A stretch of DNA of 64,000 nt from Antrihabitans cavernicola (lineage in GTDB: Bacteria; Actinomycetota; Actinomycetes; Mycobacteriales; Mycobacteriaceae). The stretch spans positions 124,001 through 188,000 of the forward strand of contig NZ_VLNY01000008.1 of NCBI RefSeq assembly GCF_008297975.1, in the 5' to 3' direction. The position numbers were made by a program, and so were the translations under genes. Under the pieces are notes generated by a model. The model searched no databases and was not told the origin of the DNA. It saw only the letters and a program-made list of their open reading frames with translations. Shown piece by piece: positions 35,163 through 43,507 of the stretch (position 1 is its first letter; each line of letters starts with the position of its first letter).

Positions 35163-36419
35163 ATGACCTTTGCGCAAGGCGCATCCCTGTTTCTGCTGGC
35201 CGCGGCGTTGGTTGGTGCAATCTGGCAACGCGTCAACATCGGTGTGCTCGCACTCGCTGCGGCCTTTCCGGTCTTGGCGCTCTCGGGTCTCGATCCCAAG
35301 AAAATGTACGAGACATTTCCCGGTGACCTTTTCGTTCTCATTGTCGGAGTTTCGCTGCTTTTTGTACATCTCGAACGCAGCGGTGCACTGAAATGGATTG
35401 TCGAAAAGATATTCGGGATCGTCGGTGAACGTACGGCTCTGCTGCCGTGGGCGGCTTTCGTTCTAGCTGGGGCACTCACCTCTGCAGGCGCATTCTCCAC
35501 CGCGGTGATCGCGTTCCTCGTCCCGATGATTGCCTACGTCATGGTTCGCTACCGAGACCGGTTTCTGCACTGTGAGCTCGCGGTGGTCATCGCCGCGAAC
35601 TGTGGTGGACTGTCGCCGCTCAACCCCACCGGAACCCTGGTGCGCGAAACCGCCGACAAGGTCGGGGTGCACTACTCCACGTGGGGGCTGTGGGCGGCGT
35701 CGATGGTGGTGGCCGTCGTCGTCGTGCTCGCTCTGCAAGGGTTGGACGCGATCCGGCGCCGACGTGGGCGGGCGCCGTGGGCAACTCCCGCTGCCACCGT
35801 CGAGAGCGAAACCCCCACCGAGAAAACGTCGCTCGCCTATCAGTGGTCGGCGGGACTGGCGATGATCGCCTTCCTTGTCGCGGTCGTCGGCTTCAAGACC
35901 GATGTCGGTGTCACAGCCGTCTTTCTGGTCGCGGTGCTGCAACTCGTGTTCCGTCCCGCGGAGAAGGCGCTGCTGACCCGCGTCCCGTGGAGCAGCGTGC
36001 TGCTGCTGTGCGGGCTGCTCACGTACCTCGGCGTGATGAAGGCGATCGGCACGATGACGTCGATCCAGCACGGCCTCGACCACATCGACAGCCGGTGGCT
36101 GCTCATCCTGGTGATGGCCTACATGACCGCGCTGCTGTGCAACATCGAGAGCTCGACACTCGGCGTGCTCGGGTTGATCACCCCGCTCTTGTTCGACGCG
36201 TTCGGCACGTCGACGCAAACCTTCTGGGTCGTTGTGGCCGTTGCGGTTCCAGCGGCTCTGATGGTGATGAACCCGATCCACGTCGCGGGAACGCTGATCA
36301 TCGGCAGCAGCGCGGAACAGGATCGGGATCGGCTTTTCCCGAAGCTGTTGACGATTGCGGGGTCGCTTGCGGTGATCACACCGGGCCTGTTGGCGATCGT
36401 TCCGATCGCGATCGGATAG
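35163..36419 (+). CDS. SLC13/MatC-like dicarboxylate carrier
   Basis: A 418-residue membrane protein with about 11-12 helices. The N-terminal MatC-type segment (ALAAAFPVLALSGLDPKKMYETFPGDLFV), the re-entrant NCGGLSPLNPTGTL loop and the second pseudo-repeat CNIESSTLGVLGLITPLLFD with MNPIHVAGTLI match the divalent-anion/ion-transporter superfamily. These carriers import C4-dicarboxylates or malonate. A basic, hydrophilic loop (about 200-225) divides the two halves. GAGGATCGACC precedes ATG 35163. Lying just before the succinate dehydrogenase operon, it could supply its substrate (inference). Confidence 0.85.
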   Translation: MTFAQGASLFLLAAALVGAIWQRVNIGVLALAAAFPVLALSGLDPKKMYETFPGDLFVLIVGVSLLFVHLERSGALKWIVEKIFGIVGERTALLPWAAFVLAGALTSAGAFSTAVIAFLVPMIAYVMVRYRDRFLHCELAVVIAANCGGLSPLNPTGTLVRETADKVGVHYSTWGLWAASMVVAVVVVLALQGLDAIRRRRGRAPWATPAATVESETPTEKTSLAYQWSAGLAMIAFLVAVVGFKTDVGVTAVFLVAVLQLVFRPAEKALLTRVPWSSVLLLCGLLTYLGVMKAIGTMTSIQHGLDHIDSRWLLILVMAYMTALLCNIESSTLGVLGLITPLLFDAFGTSTQTFWVVVAVAVPAALMVMNPIHVAGTLIIGSSAEQDRDRLFPKLLTIAGSLAVITPGLLAIVPIAIG

Positions 36420-36462
36420 ATCGTTCTGCTAATAACCTGCATCGCCGCACGCTTTTCCGTAC

Positions 36463-36478
36463 TGTGGTGAGCGTCACA
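36463..36478. promoter_or_regulatory. CRP-like site upstream of the Sdh1 operon
   Basis: TGTGG-TGAGCG-TCACA differs at one position from the CRP/GlxR consensus TGTGA-N6-TCACA. It lies 19 nt before ATG 36498, with the GGAGGT ribosome-binding site in between, so it probably overlaps the transcription start, which suits repression. cAMP-CRP control of respiratory genes is established in mycobacteria. Confidence 0.6.
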
Positions 36479-36497
36479 CAGCCCTCGGAGGTAGAAC

Positions 36498-36791
36498 ATG
36501 CCAGCCACCGAAATCAACGAACTCCGCCAGACCATCGGTCAGTTGCGGCAGTGCATCGGTGCACTACGTTCCCGATACGGCGATGCCAGCGCCGTTCGCC
36601 GACTCGCGAACGATCTGGAACGCCTCGACATAGACACGGTCGACATCGAACAGTCGCCGCCACCGCAGATTCCGCACGCATCGGCGCGGTCGGATGTCAT
36701 CTACGTGCCTGACAGCAAGTCGGACGAGTCCGCTTGGATGGGCGCCCAGGACGAGGGTCTCGGCTTTCATTCGCGCGAGCGGACTAGGTGA
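36498..36791 (+). CDS. Small conserved protein at the head of the Sdh1 operon (Rv0250c type)
   Basis: A 97-residue soluble protein with an N-terminal helix (EINELRQTIGQLRQCIGALRSRYGD), a helix ending NDLERLDIDTVDIE, and the conserved VIYVPDSKSDESAWMGAQDEGLGFH. The same-sized protein precedes the sdh1 genes of mycobacteria (Rv0250c in M. tuberculosis). Its function is unknown; constant linkage suggests a role in assembly or control of the complex. GGAGGT 36486-36491 is a strong ribosome-binding site. Its TGA overlaps the next GTG start by 4 nt. Confidence 0.88.
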   Translation: MPATEINELRQTIGQLRQCIGALRSRYGDASAVRRLANDLERLDIDTVDIEQSPPPQIPHASARSDVIYVPDSKSDESAWMGAQDEGLGFHSRERTR

Positions 36792-37615
36792 GCGCCCCGA
36801 CCGACAGGGCGAACAGCGGCACCGGGGTCCACTCTCCTACCCGAGCGCGGATCTCGGCGCGCACGCTGCGTAACGACAGATGGTGGCTACCCCCGCTTCT
36901 CACGACTCTGGGGTTAGCCACCTTTGTCATCTACGCGGGCGTTCGCTCGTATGTCCGCGCTGCCTATTGGGTCGAGGACTATCACTATCTGACGCCGTTC
37001 TATTCGCCGTGTGTCAGTGCGTCGTGTGTGCCGGGATCCAGCCATTTCGGCGTCTGGTTCGGCCATCTCCCGGTGATCATTCCGCTCGGCTTCCTTGTGC
37101 TGCCGTTTCTGCTCGGCTTCCGGCTGACGTGCTACTACTACCGCAAGGCCTACTACCGTTCGGTGTGGTTCTCACCGCCCGCATGCGCAGTGGCCGAACC
37201 GCATGCCAAGTACACAGGTGAGACCCGGCTGCCGCTGATCATTCAGAACGCCCACCGCTATTTCTTCTACTTCGCGGTGATCGTGTCGTTGATCAACACC
37301 TACGACGCGATCATGGCGTTCCACGGCAAAGGCGGCGGCTTCGGCTTCGGGCTCGGCAACGTCATTCTGCTGGTGAACGTAATTCTGTTGTGGGCGTACA
37401 CGTTGTCGTGCCATTCCTGCAGACACATCACCGGCGGTCGGCTCAAGCATTTCTCCGCGCATCCGGTGCGGTATTGGATCTGGACGCAGGTGTCCAAGCT
37501 CAACACCCGCCACATGGCATTGGCCTGGACAACGTTGGCCACGCTGGCGATCACCGATTTCTACGTGATGCTCGTGGCGAGCGGAACACTGTCGGATTTG
37601 CGGTTCGTCAATTAA
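36788..37615 (+). CDS. sdhC: Succinate dehydrogenase (Sdh1) membrane anchor subunit
   Basis: A 275-residue membrane protein with five likely helices: about 35-55, 90-110, 150-170, 185-205 and 245-268. It matches the single-anchor type of Sdh1 (Rv0249c-like) rather than the small SdhC/SdhD pair. Conserved His in NAHRYFFY and in SCHSCRHITGGRLKHF may bind haem or quinone. Translation is coupled to the upstream small protein by GTGA. It would hold the flavoprotein and iron-sulfur subunits to the membrane and pass electrons to menaquinone. Confidence 0.9.
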   Translation: MSAPTDRANSGTGVHSPTRARISARTLRNDRWWLPPLLTTLGLATFVIYAGVRSYVRAAYWVEDYHYLTPFYSPCVSASCVPGSSHFGVWFGHLPVIIPLGFLVLPFLLGFRLTCYYYRKAYYRSVWFSPPACAVAEPHAKYTGETRLPLIIQNAHRYFFYFAVIVSLINTYDAIMAFHGKGGGFGFGLGNVILLVNVILLWAYTLSCHSCRHITGGRLKHFSAHPVRYWIWTQVSKLNTRHMALAWTTLATLAITDFYVMLVASGTLSDLRFVN

Positions 37616-37625
37616 CTAGCCGGCG

Positions 37626-37644
37626 CGCGAGGCGCAGCCTCGCG
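37626..37644 (+). other. Intra-operon RNA hairpin between sdhC and sdhA
   Basis: CGCGAGGC-GCA-GCCTCGCG is a perfect 8-bp stem with a 3-nt loop in the 54-nt gap between sdhC and sdhA. It ends 25 nt before ATG 37670 and has no T-run. It may be a message-processing or stability element that sets subunit ratios. Confidence 0.5.
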
Positions 37645-37669
37645 TCGGTCTTCGGGGAGCAATAGGTAC

Positions 37670-39619
37670 ATGACTGAGATCGAACGACACAAATACGACG
37701 TCGTCGTCATCGGTGCCGGTGGCGCCGGGCTACGCGCGGTGATCGAGGCGCGCGAACGCGGCTTTTCCGTTGCGGTGGTGTGCAAGTCGCTGTTCGGCAA
37801 GGCCCACACCGTGATGGCCGAGGGCGGCTGCGCGGCCTCGATGGGCAACGCCAACGAGAAGGACAATTGGCAGACCCACTTCATGGACACCATGCGTGGC
37901 GGCAAGTTCCTGAACAACTGGCGGATGGCCGAACTGCATGCGCGGGAGGCTCCCGACCGGGTGTGGGAGTTGGAAACCTATGGCGCACTGTTCGATCGGA
38001 CGCCAGACGGCAAGATCAGCCAACGCAACTTCGGCGGGCACACCTACCCTCGACTCGCGCACGTCGGCGACCGGACCGGCTTGGAATTGATCCGCACCAT
38101 GCAGCAGAAGATCGTGTCGCTGCAGCAGGAGGACTTCAAAGAGACCGGCGACTACGAGGCCCGCATCAAGGTGTTCGCCGAGTGCACGATCACGGAGCTG
38201 TTGAAAGACGACGGGGCGAGCGGAGCGACGGGGGATGGGCAGAGCTGTGTCTCCGGCGCCTTCGGCTACTGGCGTGAGTCAGGCCGTTTCGTCCTTTTCG
38301 AAAGTCCCGCAGTGGTTCTCGCGACAGGCGGAATCGGCAAGTCGTTCAAGGTGACGTCGAATTCCTGGGAGTACACCGGCGACGGGCACGCACTCGCACT
38401 GCGTGCAGGCGCCAACCTGATCAACATGGAGTTCATCCAGTTCCACCCCACGGGCATGGTGTGGCCGCCGAGTGTCAAAGGGATTCTGGTCACAGAGGGC
38501 GTGCGCGGCGACGGCGGAGTGTTGAAGAACTCAGAGGGCAAGCGCTTCATGTTCGACTACATCCCGCCCGTCTTCAAGGGGCAGTACGCGGAGACCGAAG
38601 AAGAGGCGGACGCCTGGCTGAAGGACAACAACTCCAGCAGGCGCACACCCGATCTGCTACCGCGCGACGAGGTGGCGCGCGCTATCAACTCGGAAGTCAA
38701 GGAGGGCAGGGGATCTCCGCACGGCGGGGTGTACCTGGACATCGCGTCGCGGCTGCCCACCGAGGAGATCCTGCGACGACTCCCCTCGATGCATCACCAG
38801 TTCCTCGAGCTGGCGGATGTGGACATCACCAAGGAGCCGATGGAGGTCGGGCCGACCTGTCACTACGTGATGGGCGGCATCGAGGTGGACCCGGACACCG
38901 GGTCATCTACCGTGCCAGGGCTTTTCGCGGCAGGCGAGTGTTCGGGCGGAATGCACGGGTCCAATCGGCTCGGCGGTAACTCCCTGTCCGATCTGCTGGT
39001 GTTCGGTCGTCGTGCGGGTCTGGGTGCCGCGTCGTACATCGAGTCGTTGCCGGCGCGCCCGTCGATCGCCGACGCCGATGTCGATGCCGCCGCGAAATTC
39101 GCGCTGTCGCCGTTCGATCCACCGTCGCAAGGTGTCGGTGAGAACCCGTACACGCTGCACACGGACCTGCAGCAGAACATGAACGACCTGGTCGGCATCA
39201 TCCGCAAGCCCGACGAGGTGGAGCAGGCGCTGGTGAAGCTCGACGAAATTCGAGAGCGCATGAAGCAGATGACCGTCGAAGGCCATCGACAGTTCAATCC
39301 CGGCTGGCACCTGGCCGTCGACATGCGAAACATGTTGGTGGTCAGCGAATGTGTGGCCAAGGCGGCCTTGCTGCGGACCGAGAGTCGAGGTGGGCACACT
39401 CGCGACGACCACCCGGCGATGGACTCGAACTGGCGCAACACGTTGCTGGTCTGCACGGCTGATCGGTCGACCGGTGACGCATTGGTACCGGGTGTGACGG
39501 TGGTAGAGAAGGAGCAGATCCCGATGCGCGAGGAACTGCTGGATCTCTTCGACATCGGCGAGCTCGAAAAGTATTACACCGAGCGCGAACTCACGGGGCA
39601 CTCGTCCAGGAAGGACTGA
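37670..39619 (+). CDS. sdhA: Succinate dehydrogenase/fumarate reductase flavoprotein subunit (Sdh1)
   Basis: A 649-residue SdhA. The FAD motif VVVIGAGGAGLRAVIEA (residues 11-27), the covalent-FAD His46 in KAHTVMAEGGCAAS, the active-site segment FIQFHPTGMVWPPS, TEGVRGDGGVL and GGIEVDPDT, with C-terminal RTESRGGHTR containing the catalytic Arg and His, are all seen. It oxidises succinate to fumarate at the membrane and donates to menaquinone through SdhB. The stop is one base before the sdhB ATG. Gene order (small protein, anchor, A, B) is that of mycobacterial Sdh1. Confidence 0.97.
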   Translation: MTEIERHKYDVVVIGAGGAGLRAVIEARERGFSVAVVCKSLFGKAHTVMAEGGCAASMGNANEKDNWQTHFMDTMRGGKFLNNWRMAELHAREAPDRVWELETYGALFDRTPDGKISQRNFGGHTYPRLAHVGDRTGLELIRTMQQKIVSLQQEDFKETGDYEARIKVFAECTITELLKDDGASGATGDGQSCVSGAFGYWRESGRFVLFESPAVVLATGGIGKSFKVTSNSWEYTGDGHALALRAGANLINMEFIQFHPTGMVWPPSVKGILVTEGVRGDGGVLKNSEGKRFMFDYIPPVFKGQYAETEEEADAWLKDNNSSRRTPDLLPRDEVARAINSEVKEGRGSPHGGVYLDIASRLPTEEILRRLPSMHHQFLELADVDITKEPMEVGPTCHYVMGGIEVDPDTGSSTVPGLFAAGECSGGMHGSNRLGGNSLSDLLVFGRRAGLGAASYIESLPARPSIADADVDAAAKFALSPFDPPSQGVGENPYTLHTDLQQNMNDLVGIIRKPDEVEQALVKLDEIRERMKQMTVEGHRQFNPGWHLAVDMRNMLVVSECVAKAALLRTESRGGHTRDDHPAMDSNWRNTLLVCTADRSTGDALVPGVTVVEKEQIPMREELLDLFDIGELEKYYTERELTGHSSRKD

Positions 39620-39620
39620 C

Positions 39621-40367
39621 ATGACCTACGACGCGAAGTTCAGAGTGTGGCGCGGCGACATCGACGGTGGCGATCTGCAGGACTACATGGTCGCGGTGAA
39701 CGAGGGCGAGGTGGTCCTCGACATCATCCATCGATTGCAGGCAACCCAGACCCCGGACCTCGCGGTGCGCTGGAACTGCAAGGCGGGCAAGTGCGGTTCG
39801 TGTTCGGCCGAGGTGAACGGACGCCCCCGCCTGCTCTGTATGACCCGAATGTCCACCTTCACCGAGGCCGAAGTCATCACCGTCACCCCGATGCGCACGT
39901 TCCCGGTGATCCGCGACCTGGTGACCGACGTGTCGTTCAATTATCAGAAGGCGCGCGAGATCCCGTCGTTCACGCCCCCAGCAGATCTGAAGCCGGGCGA
40001 CTACCGGATGCAGCAGATCGACGTGGAGCGCTCGCAGGAGTTCCGCAAGTGCATCGAATGCTTCCTCTGCAACAACACCTGCCATGTGGTGCGCGATCAC
40101 GAGGACAACAAAGAGGCCTTTGCGGGTCCGCGGTACCTGATGCGCATCGCGGAGCTGGAGATGCACCCTCTCGACGTCGCCGATCGCCGCGATCAGGCGC
40201 AGGAGGAGCACGGTCTTGGCCTGTGCAACATCACCAAGTGCTGCACCGAGGTGTGCCCCGAGCACATCAAAATCACCGACAACGCATTGATCCCCATGAA
40301 AGAGCGAGTGGCGGACAGAAAGTACGACCCCATCGTCTGGTTGGGTAACAAGCTCTTCAGACGATGA
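39621..40367 (+). CDS. sdhB: Succinate dehydrogenase/fumarate reductase iron-sulfur subunit (Sdh1)
   Basis: A 248-residue SdhB with cysteines for three clusters: 2Fe-2S (Cys53, 58, 61, 73 in NCKAGKCGSC ... LLC), 4Fe-4S (Cys144, 147, 150 with Cys212, in CIECFLCNNTC) and 3Fe-4S (Cys154, 202, 208 in LCNITKCCTEVCPEHI). It carries electrons from the flavin to the quinone site. Translation starts one base after the sdhA stop. It is the last gene of the operon and is followed by a possible terminator. Confidence 0.97.
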   Translation: MTYDAKFRVWRGDIDGGDLQDYMVAVNEGEVVLDIIHRLQATQTPDLAVRWNCKAGKCGSCSAEVNGRPRLLCMTRMSTFTEAEVITVTPMRTFPVIRDLVTDVSFNYQKAREIPSFTPPADLKPGDYRMQQIDVERSQEFRKCIECFLCNNTCHVVRDHEDNKEAFAGPRYLMRIAELEMHPLDVADRRDQAQEEHGLGLCNITKCCTEVCPEHIKITDNALIPMKERVADRKYDPIVWLGNKLFRR

Positions 40368-40380
40368 GCTAGCAGTCGGC

Positions 40381-40406
40381 GGCGAAACGAACTATCGATA
40401 TTCGCC
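40381..40406. terminator. Possible hairpin after sdhB
   Basis: GGCGAA (40381-40386) and TTCGCC (40401-40406) are complementary around a 14-nt loop, beginning 13 nt after the sdhB stop. The stem is short and there is no T-run. Confidence 0.3.
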
Positions 40407-40480
40407 TCGAAACAGCACGATGGTTTGCGTTTAGCGCTGCCTCCAGTCGGGTACCCCGGTTCGAACAATTGGAGGTCGCT

Positions 40481-40681
40481 ATGCGATTGGGAACGTTGAT
40501 ACTTCTGGTGTGGTTGATCGTCGGCGCGGTTGCCGCCGGACAGCGCGACTATTTTCACAGCGGCGACAAGAATTGCGCCGGTTTAGGAACTATTGCATTG
40601 ACCATAGTTGCGGGCCCGTTGAATTATCTGGGCCTGAATCCAAAAGTTTCCGATTGCGACCTACCCGAGCCGAGCAAGTAG
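40481..40681 (+). CDS. Small membrane protein, 66 residues
   Basis: MRLGTLILLVWLIVGAVAAG is one strong membrane helix or signal anchor. It is followed by QRDYFHSGDKNCAGLGTIALTIVAGPLNYLG with a second hydrophobic stretch, and a short tail with Cys (SDCDLPEP). GGAGG at 40471-40475 gives an ideal ribosome-binding site for ATG 40481, which is why a TTG four codons upstream is rejected. Very similar short proteins occur across Mycobacteriales; the function is unknown. Confidence 0.75.
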   Translation: MRLGTLILLVWLIVGAVAAGQRDYFHSGDKNCAGLGTIALTIVAGPLNYLGLNPKVSDCDLPEPSK

Positions 40682-40724
40682 AGCTCATATTTATATGGGC
40701 AGTTGGTAAACGTGATGGACGTGG

Positions 40725-40925
40725 CTACAGCAGGGCAACTACAACGCTGCATGCGCACAACAGGATGCCACCGGCTACGACGCCGGGGAGCACCGATCCT
40801 GACAGCAGGGACACACCGAATGCGGCGAACGCGCAAAGTAGCGCAATGATCAACCATTCGACCCAGTCCGTGCCCAGGAGGGAGAATTTGAACCTGGGCT
40901 CGCGATCTTTCAGTGCGCGATCCAT
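40725..40925 (-). CDS. Small membrane protein, 66 residues
   Basis: A 66-residue protein with a hydrophilic N-terminus (MDRALKDREPRFKFSLLGTD) and two membrane helices (WVEWLIIALLCAFAAFGVSLL and PGVVAGGILLCACSVVVALL). It ends within the second helix, with almost no tail. No family is recognised. The ATG is followed by normal high-GC codon use, which supports it being real. It is convergent with the preceding small membrane protein. Confidence 0.6.
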   Translation of the reverse strand: MDRALKDREPRFKFSLLGTDWVEWLIIALLCAFAAFGVSLLSGSVLPGVVAGGILLCACSVVVALL

Positions 40926-41086
40926 GGTGACATTTACCCATCTATTGGGGGTGTTGAAACATTTGTACCAGACGGGCGAGATGGTTTGAATGGCAATCGA
41001 ACTTATTTCTCGCTATCCGTCTTCCGTTATATCCCCAATGTGATGGATCGGCCAGAGAATATTTCGAGCTCTACTTCGCTACTGAA

Positions 41087-41905
41087 CTACTGGGCGGCCG
41101 CGCGGGCGGCCGCGACGAGCGCGACCGATGCTGCCCGAATTTCCGAGCCGTTGTTGCATTCGCTCGGCCAGGGCACCCGCACCCGTCCGGCGCCGCGATC
41201 GCCGCGAGCGAGTAGATCCAGGCCGTACCTGTCGAGCCCCAGCGCCGTCGCGCTGGTCGCATCGGTCCGACCGCCTGTCACCTGCGCGATCAGCAGCAGA
41301 GAATCCGCGTGGTCGGCGTTGAGGTGGTCGATCGCCCCCGCGGAGTCGTTGGTGATCGGGTCCGGTCGGGCAGTGCGCCATGCGTCGGCACTCACCCACG
41401 ACATCCGGCCGTAGCCGCCGACAAATCGAATAGATTCCACATTCATCCGCCACAAATGGAAATCGCCGAAATCGATGTAATACGACGCATGCGGATTGCC
41501 TGCTAGATGAATCACCCTTGCGGCGTCACGTTCGGTATCGCTCACGACGGCCGCGGTCCCCAGCAGGGTGACGCGTCCGGCCGCGAGCGGGTCTGCGCCG
41601 TCGTCGACGACCTCGCTGATCAGCAGCGAGCAGCGGAGGTCCTGACGCAGGTTCTGGGTGTGCTCGGCCATCTCGGAGATGCACAGCACCGGCCGTCCCT
41701 CCTCGTCGATGCCGAACGGTGCCACGGAGGCGAACGGTGTTCCGGCAGGTTCGCGGGCGAGCGTGGCCAAAGTGGCATTGACCCGGCCGGCAGCGAGCGT
41801 ACGTGCGCGCTCCGCGTCGTCGGGTTCGCGACCCAGAACCACCGGATCGGGCGAGGTGCGTGGTTGTGCTGCTGCGCCGACGGGTTGATGGCCCTGCTGT
41901 GTCAT
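41087..41905 (-). CDS. HugZ-like pyridoxamine-phosphate-oxidase-fold protein with DUF2470
   Basis: A 272-residue protein with a split-barrel FMN/haem-binding domain (about 30-175: TLATLAREPAGTPFASVAPF, GRPVLCISEMAEHTQNL, HASYYIDFGDFHLWRMNVE) and a C-terminal DUF2470 domain (about 180-270: DHLNADHADSLLLIAQVTGG). This arrangement is found in haem-degrading HugZ/HutZ proteins and in uncharacterised actinobacterial homologues. A role in haem iron release is plausible but unproven. It lies 33 nt downstream of a TetR gene on the same strand. A 160-bp AT-richer stretch after its stop (40926-41086) holds no gene that I can support. Confidence 0.85.
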   Translation of the reverse strand: MTQQGHQPVGAAAQPRTSPDPVVLGREPDDAERARTLAAGRVNATLATLAREPAGTPFASVAPFGIDEEGRPVLCISEMAEHTQNLRQDLRCSLLISEVVDDGADPLAAGRVTLLGTAAVVSDTERDAARVIHLAGNPHASYYIDFGDFHLWRMNVESIRFVGGYGRMSWVSADAWRTARPDPITNDSAGAIDHLNADHADSLLLIAQVTGGRTDATSATALGLDRYGLDLLARGDRGAGRVRVPWPSECNNGSEIRAASVALVAAARAAAQ

Positions 41906-41938
41906 CCCTGCAGCCTACGGTGCAGTGTCGCGGGCAGC

Positions 41939-42559
41939 CTACGCTGTGTCGGGCGCCAATCGGAGGAACAATCCAGCGCAGTGATCGACCAATTCCGTTC
42001 GCGGAACGCTCATCCCACCCGCGATCCACGCCGCCAGCACCTGCGCGAATCCGCCTACGACGAACGTGGCTGTCAGCTCGAGTTCTTTCGACACTGTCTT
42101 CGCCGACACGTTCGCGCGCGCACGCTCGGCAAGGAGTCCGGCGAACAAGGTCGACGACTGGAGGCGTCGCTCGGCGAGCCGAGATTCGGCGAGATCTGTT
42201 GCAAACAGCAGCGCGCCGAGGCGGCGATCGTCCCCGACGACGTCGACGATGTTCGCGATCCCGGCGCGAATCTGTTGCGCGGGAACGGGTCCGGCCGAGG
42301 CAACGGCGACGAGGGTCGAGGTGGCGATGCGTTCGACCATCGAGTCGAAGACGGCATCGACCAACGCGTCGCGATCGGTGAAGTTCTCGTAGAAATAACG
42401 CGCCACCAATCCGGCTCGACGGCAGACACTGCGAACCGCGACCGTCGCGGTTGGGTCCGTGAGTAGATCGAGGCCGGCGTCCATCAGTATCCGGCGCCGT
42501 TCACTCGCTCGCTCGGCGGCGTCTCGGCCTCCGTACGAACGAGCGGTTTGGGTTGCCAC
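41939..42559 (-). CDS. TetR-family transcriptional regulator
   Basis: A 206-residue regulator with an N-terminal HTH (ERRRILMDAGLDLLTDP, then VCRRAGLVARYFYENFTDRDALVDAVFD) and a helical ligand domain. GTG 42559 (VATQTARSYGG) with GGCGAGG just upstream is chosen over 42595. It is divergent from the DUF2236 oxygenase gene; a 26-bp palindrome lies between them and is the likely operator. It probably represses both its own gene and the oxygenase-efflux pair. It could also read into the HugZ-like gene, 33 nt downstream. Confidence 0.9.
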   Translation of the reverse strand: MATQTARSYGGRDAAERASERRRILMDAGLDLLTDPTATVAVRSVCRRAGLVARYFYENFTDRDALVDAVFDSMVERIATSTLVAVASAGPVPAQQIRAGIANIVDVVGDDRRLGALLFATDLAESRLAERRLQSSTLFAGLLAERARANVSAKTVSKELELTATFVVGGFAQVLAAWIAGGMSVPRTELVDHCAGLFLRLAPDTA

Positions 42560-42595
42560 CTCGCCATTTTGGCATGCTCTTGCGGGCAAGACCAC

Positions 42596-42621
42596 TATCT
42601 GAGAACATATGTGATCAGATA
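42596..42621. promoter_or_regulatory. TetR-type operator, 26-bp palindrome
   Basis: TATCTGA (42596-42602) and TCAGATA (42615-42621) flank a symmetric centre ACATATGT; 22 of 26 positions are symmetric. It sits between the divergent TetR (42559) and DUF2236 (42643) starts. Size and position are typical for TetR repressors. Confidence 0.75.
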
Positions 42622-42642
42622 AGACGAACGAAGGAATTGCCG

Positions 42643-43455
42643 ATGGCGAAACAGGTGACCATCGTGGACCTGACGGCGGGGGCAGGACTGCTCGCGGCCA
42701 ATGCGAACGTCATCATGCAGTTGGCGCGCCCCGGAGTCGGCTACGGCGTTGTCGAGAGCACGGTCGAAAGCGGTCAGGTGATGCGCCATCCGTGGAAACG
42801 ATTGCGCACCACGGTCACTTACCTCGCCGTCGCGACCGCCGGGACCGACGAGGAACGCGCAGCCTTTCGCAGGGCCGTCAACGGGCAACATCGCGCGGTG
42901 AAGTCGGGCGCCGACAGTCCGGTCGCCTACAACGCGTTCGACGTCGATCTCCAACTGTGGGTTGCGGCTTGTCTGTATCGCGGCGTGATGGATGTGGGGC
43001 GCTTTCTGTATCCGAACGCCGACGTGACCGCCGACGACGAGATCTACCAGGATGCGGCGCGGCTCGGCACCACGCTGCAGGTGCCGCAGGACCGGTGGCC
43101 CGCCGACCGCGCGGAATTCGAGCGGTACTGGAAGGAGTCGCTGGATCGGATCTTGATCGACGAACCGGTGCGCACCTACCTCGACGGCCTGACTCGCCAG
43201 GCCTTTCTGCCGTGGCCATTGCGGGTGGTGGGCGGTCGGATCAATCGGTTCTTCACCATCGGGTTTCTGCCCGAGGAATTCCGTGAGCAGATGCGTTACG
43301 AGTGGTCACCGCAGCAGCAGCGTCGTTTCGACGCGGCGTTGCGCGCGGTCGCGCTGGTCAACCGGGTGCTGCCACGTCCGATCCGGATGTTCCCCGGCAA
43401 TGCATTCTTGTGGGATATGCGGAAGCGACTGAAATCCAACCGCCCGCTCGTGTGA
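42643..43455 (+). CDS. DUF2236 / MpaB-family oxygenase-like protein
   Basis: A 270-residue protein of the MpaB/latex-clearing-protein superfamily (DUF2236). Seen are the N-terminal GAGLLAANANVIMQLARPGVG, the central FDVDLQLWVAACLYRG with HRAVK upstream, FERYWKESLDRI and the C-terminal RYEWSPQQQRRFDA. Members are haem b oxygenases (rubber oxygenase Lcp) or of unknown chemistry, and are abundant in mycolic-acid actinobacteria. ATG 42643 has GAAGGA upstream. It is under the TetR operator and probably shares a transcript with the efflux pump 52 nt downstream. Confidence 0.83.
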   Translation: MAKQVTIVDLTAGAGLLAANANVIMQLARPGVGYGVVESTVESGQVMRHPWKRLRTTVTYLAVATAGTDEERAAFRRAVNGQHRAVKSGADSPVAYNAFDVDLQLWVAACLYRGVMDVGRFLYPNADVTADDEIYQDAARLGTTLQVPQDRWPADRAEFERYWKESLDRILIDEPVRTYLDGLTRQAFLPWPLRVVGGRINRFFTIGFLPEEFREQMRYEWSPQQQRRFDAALRAVALVNRVLPRPIRMFPGNAFLWDMRKRLKSNRPLV

Positions 43456-43507
43456 AAGACCGGAGAAAGTAGTTGGCAAGTACCCAGCGGTCTGCAATTC
43501 TTAACCG

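Noticed and set aside
40462-40480. TTCGAAC-like word before the 66-residue membrane protein as an SOS box
   Set aside because: Only one half-site is present; the partner half TTCGA is missing.
40986-41414. 142-codon plus-strand frame opposite the end of the HugZ-like gene
   Set aside because: Most of it is antisense to the DUF2470 domain; the free N-terminal part lies in an AT-richer gap without a ribosome-binding site.
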